64,000 bases of DNA. Origin: JAICMB01 sp963802915. GTDB lineage: Bacteria; Acidobacteriota; Terriglobia; Bryobacterales; Bryobacteraceae. The DNA lies in NCBI GenBank assembly GCA_963802915.1, contig CAWDKQ010000016.1:434001-498000 (forward strand), given 5' to 3'. The notes under the pieces are model-generated. The model had not been told where the DNA came from and made no database searches. It worked only from the letters and a program-made list of their open reading frames with translations. Shown one piece after another: positions 7,691-16,106 of this stretch; the stretch's first letter is position 1, and the number at the start of each line of letters is the position of its first letter. The translations under genes and the position numbers were made by a program.

Positions 7691-7893
7691 CCGCCACACT
7701 TTTGCCACGCACCTGCTGGAGAGCGGGACCGACCTACCGACCATTCAACTCCTCATGGGGCACCAGAAACTGCAGGACACGACTCTCTACCTGCACCTCT
7801 CGCGGCGCCATCTGCACGCCGCCGTCAATCCGCTGGAGCGCATCATGATCCGCGGCGCGCAAGAAAAACCGGCCGCACCGGAGAGCAGCAGCC

Positions 7894-9075
7894 GTGGCGC
7901 GGCCGAGGTTTGAGATCGCTGATGTAATCCGCAAGGCCGATGCTCGAATCAGTAGCCGCCATCGTGAGGGCCTGACGTGGCCACAGGTGAAGGTGCTCAA
8001 CGCTATCCTGCGCTGCCGCACGGCAGCACTCGGCGGTCATCGCGATCAGTGCACGCGCTGCGGATACCAGACCATCTCCTATAACTCCTGCCGAAACCGT
8101 CACTGTCCGAAGTGCCAAACCAACGCGCGCGAGAAGTGGTTAGCGGCTCGCCAACAAGAACAGCTGCCGGTTAACTACTACCATCTGGTCTTCAGCGTGC
8201 CCCATGCTCTGGTCCCACTCATCTGGCAGAACAAGAGGCTCCTGTTCAAACTCTTATTCGAGGCCAGCGCTGCATCGCTGCTGGAGATCGCCGCCGATCC
8301 CGAACACCTCGGTGCTGAGATCGGATTCCTGACGGTGCTGCACACTTGGGGACAGACCTTGCAGCGCCACCCTCATGTCCATTGCGTCGTGCCCGGCGGC
8401 GGGTTATCGCCGGACCATCGGCAGTGGATCCGCTCGCCGCCAAACTTCTTCTTGCCGGTGAAGGTGCTGAGCCGAGTGTTTCGCGGTAAGTTCGTGGCTG
8501 GCCTGAAGCGGCTCTTTCACCATAGCCAGCTTGTCTTCAATGGCTCCTGTGCTCCGCTGGCCAACGAGAAGGCGTTCCACGCGTTCCTCCGAACATTGTT
8601 TCGCGAAGACTGGGTCGTTTACGCAAAACGGCCCTTCGGAGGCCCGGAACACGTTTTGCACTACCTGGCCCGGTATACCCACCGCGTAGCGATTTCCAAC
8701 CACCGAATCGTGGATGTCACCGACACTCATGTCACCTTTCGCTGGAAGGACTACGCGCACCACAACAAGCGGCGTCTGATGACTCTAAGACAAGAGGAAT
8801 TCCTGCGCCGCTTTCTCGAACACATTCTGCCGAAGGGATTCCCGCGCATTCGCTACTTCGGCTTTCTGGCAAATCGGCGGCGCGCTGAATCTCTGCCGCT
8901 CTGCCGGTCTCTGTTGGCGGCTCCGCCGCCCACAGAGACGCCGGGGACCACAGTCCAAATACCGCTATGGCGCTGCCCATGTTGCCAGGGGGCCATGCAG
9001 ATCGTCGAAGTCCTAACCGCGAAACAGGTTGTAAGGGCAGAGCGCGGTCAGGTGGCGGTCCTTGACAGTTCGTAG
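7894..9075 (+). CDS. IS91-family transposase (HUH rolling-circle type)
   Basis: 393 residues starting at GTG 7894, overlapping the integrase end by 20 nt. An N-terminal zinc-finger region holds Cys53, Cys56, Cys66, Cys71 and Cys74 (NSCRNRHCPKCQ). The HUH metal-binding motif is HPHVHCVV (His159, His161, His163), and HYLARYTHRVAISNHRI near 256-272 carries the nucleophilic Tyr candidate. A late CPCC follows at about 365. The length fits the family (about 380-420). It nicks and transfers one strand in rolling-circle transposition. It seems intact, whereas its partner integrase is broken. Confidence 0.93.
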   Translation: MARPRFEIADVIRKADARISSRHREGLTWPQVKVLNAILRCRTAALGGHRDQCTRCGYQTISYNSCRNRHCPKCQTNAREKWLAARQQEQLPVNYYHLVFSVPHALVPLIWQNKRLLFKLLFEASAASLLEIAADPEHLGAEIGFLTVLHTWGQTLQRHPHVHCVVPGGGLSPDHRQWIRSPPNFFLPVKVLSRVFRGKFVAGLKRLFHHSQLVFNGSCAPLANEKAFHAFLRTLFREDWVVYAKRPFGGPEHVLHYLARYTHRVAISNHRIVDVTDTHVTFRWKDYAHHNKRRLMTLRQEEFLRRFLEHILPKGFPRIRYFGFLANRRRAESLPLCRSLLAAPPPTETPGTTVQIPLWRCPCCQGAMQIVEVLTAKQVVRAERGQVAVLDSS

Positions 9076-9100
9076 CAGATTCCAGAAACCGGCCAACACT

Positions 9101-9118
9101 GCCTGCCTCTCGGCAGGC
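9101..9118 (+). other. short GC-rich hairpin after the transposase
   Basis: GCCTGCC (9101-9107), loop TCTC, GGCAGGC (9112-9118), 25 bp after the transposase stop. No T-run follows, so it is a weak terminator candidate. It may instead belong to the element's 3' end structure. Confidence 0.4.
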
Positions 9119-9464
9119 TCACTCCACGTGTGCGCGAGCGCTGCTTTTCCGCTGTTTTCGGCCCCTCTCCGATCCTTGCCGTCGGCTGTCCCCTCGCGAA
9201 CTGAGCAGAGGACTCGCTTATCCGAGAGCCCTGCCAGCGACACCCGGTCTTATGTTCAGCCGATCGTTGCTATTGAAACCCCATAGCTTTGAAGGCTTCC
9301 GTGGCGCACGCGCCAGCGGCTCACTTCTCACGACTTTATCGAAAGTGCCCCGGCCAGAGATCCTCATCTGCCCGAACCGCAGTCGCCGGGGCACTTCCGA
9401 TTAAGATCTAGCGTGATACGACCGAAGATCGAGCGAAACGGGCAAGGCCCACGAGTCGGCGCCG
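9119..9464 (+). other. noncoding 3' part of the IS91-type element with a candidate terminal inverted repeat
   Basis: No gene was found. AAGTGCCCCGGC (9343-9354) and GCCGGGGCACTT (9384-9395) form a perfect 12-bp inverted repeat with a 29-nt spacer. IS91-family elements carry a hairpin near their origin end, so this may mark the right end of the element. The assignment is inference from position. Confidence 0.4.
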
Positions 9465-9627
9465 GGTTACGACCAACCCTCGGAACGGTGCTTTGAGTTC
9501 ATTCCCCGAGGCATTCGCACGCAACCCCGAGCGCATGCGCCGCTTCGAGGTTGAAGCCAAACCCGCAGGCAGCCTGAACCATCCGAACATCCTGGTCGCA
9601 CACGACAATTGGCGCAGGCTAGGATAA
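9465..9627 (+). pseudogene. remnant of a bacterial Ser/Thr protein kinase
   Basis: One frame reads FPEAFARNPERMRRFEVEAK and then AGSLNHPNILVAHD before TAA at 9625-9627. This matches the N-lobe stretch (after the ATP-binding Lys, through helix C to strand 4) of the Pkn-type kinases common in Acidobacteriota. Neither the Gly-rich loop nor the catalytic loop is present. It is a decayed fragment at the edge of the mobile region. Confidence 0.5.
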
Positions 9628-9646
9628 AGTTCAGACGGCAAATGCT

Positions 9647-10849
9647 ATGAAGACAACCATTTCCCTCTTCCTTGGCTGTACACTGGCGGCGCTGGCGGCA
9701 GATTACTTCTCAATCGGCAAGATCGATCCGGGGGCCGCCGGCATGGATTCCGCGCGCTTGGCCCGGATTCCCGTCCGTATGAAGGAGTTCGTTGCAGCTG
9801 GCAAGACTGCCGGCGTAGTGACCCTGGTCGCCCGACATGGTCACGTCGCCAGCCTCGAAGCGACCGGCTATCAGGACCTCGAAACCAAAACTCCCATGCG
9901 GACGGACACCATCTTCCGGCTCGCCTCGGTCACCAAGCCCGTCACGTGCGCCGGCATCATGATTCTGGTGGATGAGGGGCGCGTCTCTCTGATCGATCCC
10001 GCGGAGAAGTTCCTGCCGGAGTTCAAGGGTCTGAAGCTCAACCCCTGCGGTACCCGCGCCGGCTACAACTGCGAACTGGTCACACCGTCTCGGCCAGTCA
10101 ACATCCTTGACCTGATGACGCACACCTCGGGATTGCCGGGATCAGCACCGGGTGGAGGGACACCGCCCAGCACACTGGCCGAACGCGTCGCTGCCGTCCA
10201 CGGGACGGCCCTACTGTTCGAACCGGGGACAGACTGGAACTACAGCAATATTGGAATCGCCGCTCTCGGTCGCATCATCGAGGTTGTCACTTCGCAGCCC
10301 TATGACCGCTTTCTTGCCGAGAGAATCTTCCAGCCGCTCGCGATGAAGGAAACGTTCTTTTTTGTTCCGCCGGACAAAGCAAACCGCGTGGCGTCTGTAT
10401 ACACCTACGAGGCCGACGGCTTGCAGCTTGTGCCGATGTCGCCGGCCAAGTTTCCGGCTCCCGAGGGCGGCCTGTTCAGCACTGCTGGCGATATGGCGCG
10501 GTTCCACCAAATGTTGCTCAACAAAGGAACACTGGATGGGCAGCGCATTCTCTCAGCGGCCGCCGTGGAAGCGATGACCACATCGCAGACCGGCTCCATC
10601 AAAGCGGGCTTTGTTCCGGGAGTGGGACACGGATTAGGCTTCGAGGTCGTGCGCGAGACGCTCGGCACTTTCCGCTACAACTCGATCGGTAGTTTCGTGA
10701 AGGGCGGAGCCTATCGCACCTACGGGTGGGTGGACCCAGCCAAAGACATGGTCGGAATCATTTTCATGCAGCGGACTAACGGCGGTGGCGATGTGGCGGA
10801 TGAGATCAACAGCTTCATGGCGATGGCTGCGGCGGCGATTGATCGCTGA
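9647..10849 (+). CDS. serine hydrolase of the class C beta-lactamase / esterase family
   Basis: 400 residues with an N-terminal signal peptide (TISLFLGCTLAALAA). The penicillin-binding-type active site is visible: SVTK (Ser94-Lys97), Tyr-Ser-Asn at 199-201 in DWNYSNIG, and KGGAYRTYG at 352-360 as the third motif. EGGLFSTAGDMARF (273-286) is also characteristic. Such enzymes are secreted or periplasmic and may be esterases, D-amino peptidases or beta-lactamases; the sequence does not separate these. It stands alone between decayed genes, on the same strand as the IS91 genes. Confidence 0.88.
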   Translation: MKTTISLFLGCTLAALAADYFSIGKIDPGAAGMDSARLARIPVRMKEFVAAGKTAGVVTLVARHGHVASLEATGYQDLETKTPMRTDTIFRLASVTKPVTCAGIMILVDEGRVSLIDPAEKFLPEFKGLKLNPCGTRAGYNCELVTPSRPVNILDLMTHTSGLPGSAPGGGTPPSTLAERVAAVHGTALLFEPGTDWNYSNIGIAALGRIIEVVTSQPYDRFLAERIFQPLAMKETFFFVPPDKANRVASVYTYEADGLQLVPMSPAKFPAPEGGLFSTAGDMARFHQMLLNKGTLDGQRILSAAAVEAMTTSQTGSIKAGFVPGVGHGLGFEVVRETLGTFRYNSIGSFVKGGAYRTYGWVDPAKDMVGIIFMQRTNGGGDVADEINSFMAMAAAAIDR

Positions 10850-11155
10850 CTATCATAGTCGGCGGTAGTCGGGTCGTTCCCGAAATCGAATGTGTCCACG
10901 CCCACTAGCCAACTCAATGAACCGCGACACCAAAGCCGGGCCGGACGCTGGAGCTTGTGTTCCGAGTGGATGGTCGGCCACTCGGAGAAAGGTACAGAGA
11001 TTAGGAATGGGAAGTCGGCATCTCGTAGCTCAACGCCCAGCCCACACGCCGCCAATCCGCGACCCGGTTTCCGGCTATGAAAGGCATCCAGTCCAGGAGC
11101 GCCGTCCCTCGGGCCATATCCGTCGAAGGAGACGTTGAAATTCGGCGGAGCGCCA
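10850..11155. other. gene-free stretch
   Basis: No supported gene, RNA or repeat. Short minus-strand frames exist but resemble nothing I recognise. The neighbourhood (broken TA pair, kinase remnant) suggests decayed sequence. Confidence 0.4.
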
Positions 11156-11484
11156 CTATTGTCCCTGTGACATCACCACCCGAAGGACGTTATTGATACG
11201 CGTAGAATAGCCCGCGCCGAATTGCTGAAGCCATTCAATAACGTCGGCATCCAGACGCACGGCCACTAACTTCTTTGGAGGACGCCGGAATTGCGTGAGT
11301 TGCTTATCGGTGAGCGCTGGAATATCGGTATAGTCGATATGGTAACATCCCCTCGTTTCTGTCTCTTTGCAACGCCTTCCAGAGCCGCCTTTTGGCGTTC
11401 AGTCAGAGGTCTGTTCCAGATAGATTCGGCGCTCGCGTTGATCTGCCTCGCGGGCCGAGATGATGCGGATAACTTCTTCGCCAT
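11156..11484 (-). pseudogene. brnA: BrnA-family antitoxin, frameshifted
   Basis: From ATG at 11484 the frame reads MAKKLSASSRPARQINASAE and SIWNRPLTERQKAALEGVAK and then leaves the family. The C-terminal part continues in another frame: DYTDIPALTDKQLTQFRRPP, VAVRLDADVIEWLQQFG and GYSTRINNVLRVVM, ending at TAG 11158-11156. The latter is the BrnA DNA-binding (ribbon-helix-helix-like) domain. A one-base indel near 11340-11355 explains the break. An intact BrnA would neutralise BrnT and repress the operon. Confidence 0.75.
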
Positions 11485-11596
11485 TTGGATGCTCCTCAAA
11501 ATACACATGGACTACCAACAGGACAGCTTGCCTTACGGCGCCGATCCCGTGCCAACGCAAATACACGCGATGAGACTTCAAAATCGAAGCCTGCCC
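11399..11596 (-). pseudogene. brnT: BrnT-family toxin remnant
   Basis: A GFDFEVSSRVFA segment (near 11590-11560) in one frame and RWHGIGAVRQAVLLVVHVYF, then GEEVIRIISAREADQRERR, in another correspond to the middle and C-terminus of BrnT ribonuclease toxins. The part between them and the N-terminus are missing. The toxin C-terminus overlaps the antitoxin start by 86 nt in a different frame, both matching their families. The toxin should be inactive. Confidence 0.65.
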
Positions 11597-11641
11597 GTTA
11601 TACATAACGCATAACACAACTGTTTCGTGAAGCGTCGGCAC

Positions 11642-11833
11642 ACACGTTTACCGCAATGGGCTTTGTAGGCGTATATCAGCGTGTTAAACTGGCGCAGCCA
11701 GCATCTGAAACCCCGCCAATTCGCGTTCACAAAAAACTTCAACTTTCTCACATTGAATCCAAAGGACTTGCCTCGACACCCGAACAGCTCTCCGCATCTC
11801 TCGTGTCAATCTAGAGCTGCAAGGAGATCCCCG
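11642..11833. other. gene-free stretch upstream of a small ORF
   Basis: Low-complexity intergenic DNA without a supported gene. A plus-strand open frame across it has no recognisable features. The region continues with a small ORF (11834-11947) and a further 169 bp to the VWFA gene, in which nothing is seen. Confidence 0.4.
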
Positions 11834-11947
11834 ATGCCATCCACTCTTTCACCCAAACCGTCAAGCACACGGCCGCTGCGGAAGCAGGACCTCATTCCAG
11901 CTGCCGCGCAGCCAGCCGCAAGAAGAGAAATCACCATTAATCAATAA
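11834..11947 (+). CDS. candidate 37-residue basic peptide
   Basis: ATG at 11834 preceded by AAGGAG (11821-11826) at 7-nt spacing. The product, MPSTLSPKPSSTRPLRKQ and onward, is Pro/Ser/Arg-rich without a hydrophobic segment. No family was recognised. The main support is the strong ribosome binding site. Confidence 0.25.
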   Translation: MPSTLSPKPSSTRPLRKQDLIPAAAQPAARREITINQ

Positions 11948-12116
11948 CTTAACTCGGTGTGTCCCCTCCCTCGCATAGCGCGCCGGCTTACGCGCATCCC
12001 TCGACGGGCTCTTCGCCTCAACAGCTCTCGATGAGCATCGTGACCTGAGGCCGATCCCCCAAACGCCCGGACCTTGTCTTATCCATCGAAAAGTTGTATA
12101 CCTTACTTGCCGGCTC

Positions 12117-13838
12117 ATGATCTCTTCCCCGACACTAAGGGCGGCCCTGGCCCTATGCCTTTTGCCGCTGTTTCCGGCGAAATCCCAGACACCCGAACAG
12201 AATGCGCCCGAGATGGCGTCTCACGACGTCACTCCGACGTTCAGCAGCGCTATCAATTTGGTCCAGGTCCCCGTGGTGGTCCGCGACAAACAGGGACACG
12301 CCATCGGAACTCTCAAGAAAGAGGATTTCCATCTCTTCGACAAAGGAAAGCCTCAGGTCATCTCGAAGTTTTCAATAGAAAAACGGGGAGTTCCCAATCA
12401 TGCGCTGGTCGCCGTGCAGGAGGCCTCGCCTGAAGGAGCCCCATCCGAAAAGACTGCCGCGCCCGGCGCAATTCCGGACCGCTTCGTCGCCTACCTCTTC
12501 GACGACGTACATTTGAATCAGTCCGACCTCGCGCAAATCCGCATTGCCGCCGGCCACCATATGGATTCGTCCCTCCAGCCGGCCGATCGCGCCGCCATCT
12601 TCACCACCTCGGGACGAACCACGCTCGATTTCACCGACAACCGCGCACAGCTCCACGCAACACTTTTGGAATTGCAGCCCCGTTCCAAGCTCGACAGCAC
12701 GCATGACTGCCCGCCGATAACGTACTACATGGCCGACGCGATCCAGAATCGGAACGATCAGCAGGCCCTTGCGGCGGGCGTGGCCGACTTGAGCTCCTGC
12801 GCCAGCTTGCCTCCTAATACGCCAGTATCGACTCTGGAGCAAATGGTGAGATCTGCCGTGGCGCGAGCGCTGCCTCAGGGCGATTATGAGACCCAACTGG
12901 CCCTCAGTGCGATCAGGAATGTGATTCGTCGCACCTCCACGATGCCGGGGGACCGCGGCATCATCCTAATCTCGCCTGGATTTTTCCTGACGAACGAGTT
13001 CCGGCACGATGAATCCAGCGTCATGGATCTCGCGATTCGCTCCAATGTACGCATCGCGGCGCTGGATGCCCGCGGCCTCTACACTGATAGCAGTTACGAT
13101 GTGACTCAGCCCACTTACAACATAGATGCCACGCGAATTAAAGCGCAATACACACGCGAAAGCGCCAACCTGGAGGGCGACACGCTGGCCGAGCTCGCGG
13201 ATGCCACCGGCGGAAACTTCGTCCACAACACCAATGACCTTGAAGGCGGGCTGAATCGTGTGGCGGCCGCGCCGGAGTTCGTGTATATGCTCGGCTTTGT
13301 CCCCCAGAACCTGAAATACGATGGCAGTTTTCACGGACTCAAAGTCACTCTCGCCGACCCTAGCGGGTTGAATACGCAGGCCCGCCATGGGTATTACGCT
13401 CCCAGGAAAGTCTCCGATCCGCTCGAACAGGCGAAGCAGGACATCGAAGAAGCCGTCTTCTCGCGCGAAGAAATGCACGACATTCCCATTGAGCTGCATA
13501 CGCAATTCTTCAAAGTGGACGACGACAACGCGAAGCTGTCCGTCATTTCCCGCATCGACTTGAAACACCTGCACTATCGCAAGGTGGATGGCCGCAATCG
13601 CGACGACCTGACCATCGTCTCCGTCCTATTCGATCGAAACGGCAACTATGTGAAAGGTGTCTCAAAAACTCTCGAAATGCGTCTGAGGGACGAGACGATC
13701 GAAAAAAGGCTGCAAAATCCCGTTACACTGAAATCCAGCTTTGACGTTAAGCCTGGAAGTTACCTGCTTCGCCTCGTCGTACGAGACTCGGAAGGACAGG
13801 CAATGGCGGCGCAGAATGCCGTCGTCGAAATTCCATGA
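12117..13838 (+). CDS. secreted VWFA-related protein (acidobacterial family)
   Basis: 573 residues with a signal peptide (LRAALALCLLPLFPAKS). It fits the VWFA-related Acidobacteria family (TIGR03436): an N-terminal beta domain (INLVQVPVVVRDKQGHAIGT, then LKKEDFHLFDKGKPQVISKF), a von Willebrand A-like domain about 120-345 (FVAYLFDDVHLNQSDL; PGDRGIILISPGFF), the ATGGNFVHNTNDLEGGL segment, and a C-terminal beta-sandwich. The MIDAS metal site appears altered (DDVHLN rather than DxSxS). Function is unknown; the family is secreted and expanded in soil Acidobacteriota. It is followed 13 nt later by a second member. Confidence 0.85.
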   Translation: MISSPTLRAALALCLLPLFPAKSQTPEQNAPEMASHDVTPTFSSAINLVQVPVVVRDKQGHAIGTLKKEDFHLFDKGKPQVISKFSIEKRGVPNHALVAVQEASPEGAPSEKTAAPGAIPDRFVAYLFDDVHLNQSDLAQIRIAAGHHMDSSLQPADRAAIFTTSGRTTLDFTDNRAQLHATLLELQPRSKLDSTHDCPPITYYMADAIQNRNDQQALAAGVADLSSCASLPPNTPVSTLEQMVRSAVARALPQGDYETQLALSAIRNVIRRTSTMPGDRGIILISPGFFLTNEFRHDESSVMDLAIRSNVRIAALDARGLYTDSSYDVTQPTYNIDATRIKAQYTRESANLEGDTLAELADATGGNFVHNTNDLEGGLNRVAAAPEFVYMLGFVPQNLKYDGSFHGLKVTLADPSGLNTQARHGYYAPRKVSDPLEQAKQDIEEAVFSREEMHDIPIELHTQFFKVDDDNAKLSVISRIDLKHLHYRKVDGRNRDDLTIVSVLFDRNGNYVKGVSKTLEMRLRDETIEKRLQNPVTLKSSFDVKPGSYLLRLVVRDSEGQAMAAQNAVVEIP

Positions 13839-13851
13839 TGGAGGTCTTCTC

Positions 13852-16104
13852 GTGAAGATTCGCTGCACAAGCCTTTTGGCTCTGATCCTCGCTGTCCCCT
13901 TCGCTTCGGTCCATGCCCAGGAAGCTGCTCTGCAAAAGATACCCACCATTCAATCCGAGACCCGCCTGGTTCTCGTTGACACCGTGGTGACGGATAAGAA
14001 GGGCGACTACATCGGCGATCTCACACAAAAGGACTTCAAGGTTTGGGAGGATAACAAGGAGCAGCAGATCAAGAGCTTCTCCTTCGAGGCGAATCCCGCT
14101 TCTCCTTCTCAAAAGCGCTACCTTGTCCTGTTTTTCGACAACTCCACGATGGACTTCGCCGACCAGACGCGCGCCCGCGAAGCCGCTGCGAAATTCATCG
14201 ACACCAACGCCGGCCCCAACCGTTTGATGGCCATCGTGAATTTCGGAGGCAGCCTCCAAATCGCTCAGAATTTCACTGGCGATACCGACCGTCTGAAACA
14301 AATTGTCAGCGGCGTGAAATTCTCGTCCGTCTCGCCGAACCAACCCGTCGAGATCGCTTCCACCGGCATGCCTCGCCTTTCGGGCGGCGCCGCCGCTTTC
14401 GGCGCTCGCGACGTATTGCTCGCCTTGCGAACCATGGCCAAGAACCTGACACAGGTCCCCGGCCGCAAGATTCTCGTGTTGCTGAGTTCCGGTTTCCCAC
14501 TCACTCCTGAGATCACCTCCGAAGTGACGGCTGTTGTCGATTCCTGTAACAAAGCGAATGTCGCTATTTATCCCATCGACGTTCGCGGGCTCGTGACGGG
14601 AGCGCCTTCAATCACGACGCCTCACGGCGCTCTTCTGACGCCGCCATCTGACATCCCAGTCGTCCGTCTGGCGTCTTTCATTCCTTCACCCGACGGGTTC
14701 GCCTTCTTTCAAAAAGGAGGTGGCGGCGGCGGTGGTGGTGGAACTACCGGCGGGGGCGGCCGAGGCGGCAGTGGAGGTGGTGGAGCTGTTGGAACGGGAT
14801 CTGGCGGCAACTCCGGAGGAAGTCACGGGGGCTCTGGCGGGTCGGGCGGACGGTCCGGATCCACGGGTTCATCCGGCGGAGGCGGGGGCGGCGGAGGTGG
14901 AATGATCAGCCCGCTCAATAACACTATCTACAACCCGCGCTCGATCATCCCGCATTTCCCCGAGACCGCTAGCACGAACCAGCAGGTCCTGTACGCTCTC
15001 GCCTCCGGCACCGGCGGATTCATCATCGCGAACACCAACGATCTGCTGAGCGGCCTCGACAAGATCGGAAAAGAGCAGAACCAATATTACGTCCTCGGAT
15101 ATGAGCCCGCCGAATCTGAGCCCGGAAGCTGCCACACCATCAAGGTCAAAGCAGATCGCTCCGGCGCCTCCATCCGCGCGCGCAGCGGCTACTGCAATGT
15201 GAAATCCCTGGATCTTCTTGCCGGGAATCCCATTGAGCGAGACCTGGAGAATCGTGCGGCCGCCGAGACCCGCGGCAATGTCGCTGCGTCCATGCAACTG
15301 CCATTTTTCTTCACGTCTCCGAACACCGCTCGCGTCGACGTCGCCATCGAAATCCCCGGCGACGCCGTGAAATATGAAAAATCGAAAGGGAAATTCCACT
15401 CCGAAGTCAATATCCTCGGAATTGCCTACAAACCCGACGGTACCGTTGCCGCGCGTTTCAGCGATGCCGTAAAACTTCAGAGCGGCTCCAAGAAAGAAAT
15501 GGAATCCGCCGAAGAGCAGCCCATGCACTACGAGAGCCAGTTCGATGTCGCCAGCGGAACCTACAATCTCAAGGTAGTCTTCGTTTCCGGCGGCGAGAAC
15601 TTCGGGAAACTCGAAAAACCCCTCGTAATCGAACCCTACGACAGCAAGCATTTCACGCTCAGCGCACTGGCGTTCAGCAAGGACTTTTTCAAAGTGTCCG
15701 ATTCGGGTCAGTCCCTCGATTCGGTTCTGCTTCAGGACCGCACGCCGCTCATCACGCAGGGCCTCCAGATTGTCCCTTCCGGATCGACGATTTTCAAGAA
15801 GACAGACTCTGTTGTCGTCTACGCCGAAGCTTATGAGCCCCTTCTGGCCAATAACGACCCTGCCGCCAAGATACCGGTAGTGGCCATAAAGATCCGCGTC
15901 TTCGATCGCAAGACCAACGCGGAGAAGTTCGATTCCGGCATGTCCAGAATCGACAACATGATCCAGAAAGGGAACCCCATGATCCCCCTCGGAATGAAAG
16001 TCCCGCTCGACACGCTCACGCCCGGCAATTATCAGCTCGAATTGACGGCCGCCGATTCTGCCGGAAATACAACGAAGCGGCTTGCCGACTTCGACGTCCA
16101 ATAG
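13852..16104 (+). CDS. second secreted VWFA-related protein, with Gly-rich insert
   Basis: The start chosen is GTG 13852 with GGAGG at 13840-13844; a longer reading would run back into the upstream gene. 750 residues: signal peptide (LLALILAVPFASVHAQ), the N-terminal domain (RLVLVDTVVTDKKGDYIGDL), a vWA-like domain with LVLFFDNSTMDFADQT and GRKILVLLSSGFPLT, and a C-terminal beta region. Between about residues 289 and 350 lies a nearly pure Gly/Ser tract, with some Ala, Thr and Arg, inside the vWA-like part. The family is the same as the upstream gene, and the three genes 12117-17318 form one operon by spacing. Confidence 0.85.
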   Translation: MKIRCTSLLALILAVPFASVHAQEAALQKIPTIQSETRLVLVDTVVTDKKGDYIGDLTQKDFKVWEDNKEQQIKSFSFEANPASPSQKRYLVLFFDNSTMDFADQTRAREAAAKFIDTNAGPNRLMAIVNFGGSLQIAQNFTGDTDRLKQIVSGVKFSSVSPNQPVEIASTGMPRLSGGAAAFGARDVLLALRTMAKNLTQVPGRKILVLLSSGFPLTPEITSEVTAVVDSCNKANVAIYPIDVRGLVTGAPSITTPHGALLTPPSDIPVVRLASFIPSPDGFAFFQKGGGGGGGGGTTGGGGRGGSGGGGAVGTGSGGNSGGSHGGSGGSGGRSGSTGSSGGGGGGGGGMISPLNNTIYNPRSIIPHFPETASTNQQVLYALASGTGGFIIANTNDLLSGLDKIGKEQNQYYVLGYEPAESEPGSCHTIKVKADRSGASIRARSGYCNVKSLDLLAGNPIERDLENRAAAETRGNVAASMQLPFFFTSPNTARVDVAIEIPGDAVKYEKSKGKFHSEVNILGIAYKPDGTVAARFSDAVKLQSGSKKEMESAEEQPMHYESQFDVASGTYNLKVVFVSGGENFGKLEKPLVIEPYDSKHFTLSALAFSKDFFKVSDSGQSLDSVLLQDRTPLITQGLQIVPSGSTIFKKTDSVVVYAEAYEPLLANNDPAAKIPVVAIKIRVFDRKTNAEKFDSGMSRIDNMIQKGNPMIPLGMKVPLDTLTPGNYQLELTAADSAGNTTKRLADFDVQ

Positions 16105-16106
16105 TC

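Larger units (their letters stand above)
3553..7913 (+). pseudogene. IS91-associated tyrosine integrase, interrupted by the RIT-like element
   Basis: The 5' part (3553-4257, 235 codons from GTG) has a SAM-like N-terminal domain (FSPHTIRGYIRTIRDF) and catalytic Arg I in YSTGLRRTEASQLK, and stops matching exactly after HTLRH. The rest resumes at 7698-7913 as TFATHLLESGTDLPTIQLLM, then GHQKLQDTTLYLHLS with the catalytic His and Tyr. Joining 4257 to 7698 gives an uninterrupted 306-residue recombinase with complete R-H-R-H-Y residues. The 3' end overlaps the transposase start by 20 nt. As it stands, the 5' ORF reads into the insertion and ends at 4386, losing the catalytic Tyr. Confidence 0.88.
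3505..9415 (+). mobile_element. IS91-family element with tyrosine integrase, carrying a nested RIT-like element (ends approximate)
   Basis: An integrase gene (3553-7913, interrupted) overlaps an IS91-type HUH transposase gene (7894-9075), an arrangement known for some IS91-like elements. The left end must lie after 3504, where a host gene stops. A 12-bp inverted repeat at 9343-9395 may belong to the rolling-circle origin end, and a host-derived kinase remnant begins soon after. Exact ends are not determined. Inside it sits the RIT-like element at about 4257-7690. Confidence 0.6.

Noticed and set aside
10720..11055. 111-codon minus-strand ORF after the serine hydrolase gene
   Set aside because: It runs into the 3' end of the hydrolase gene and has no recognisable domain or ribosome binding site.
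14720..14905. GGC-rich stretch as a CRISPR-like or satellite repeat
   Set aside because: The units are irregular and in frame as Gly/Ser codons of the VWFA protein; there are no repeat-spacer units.
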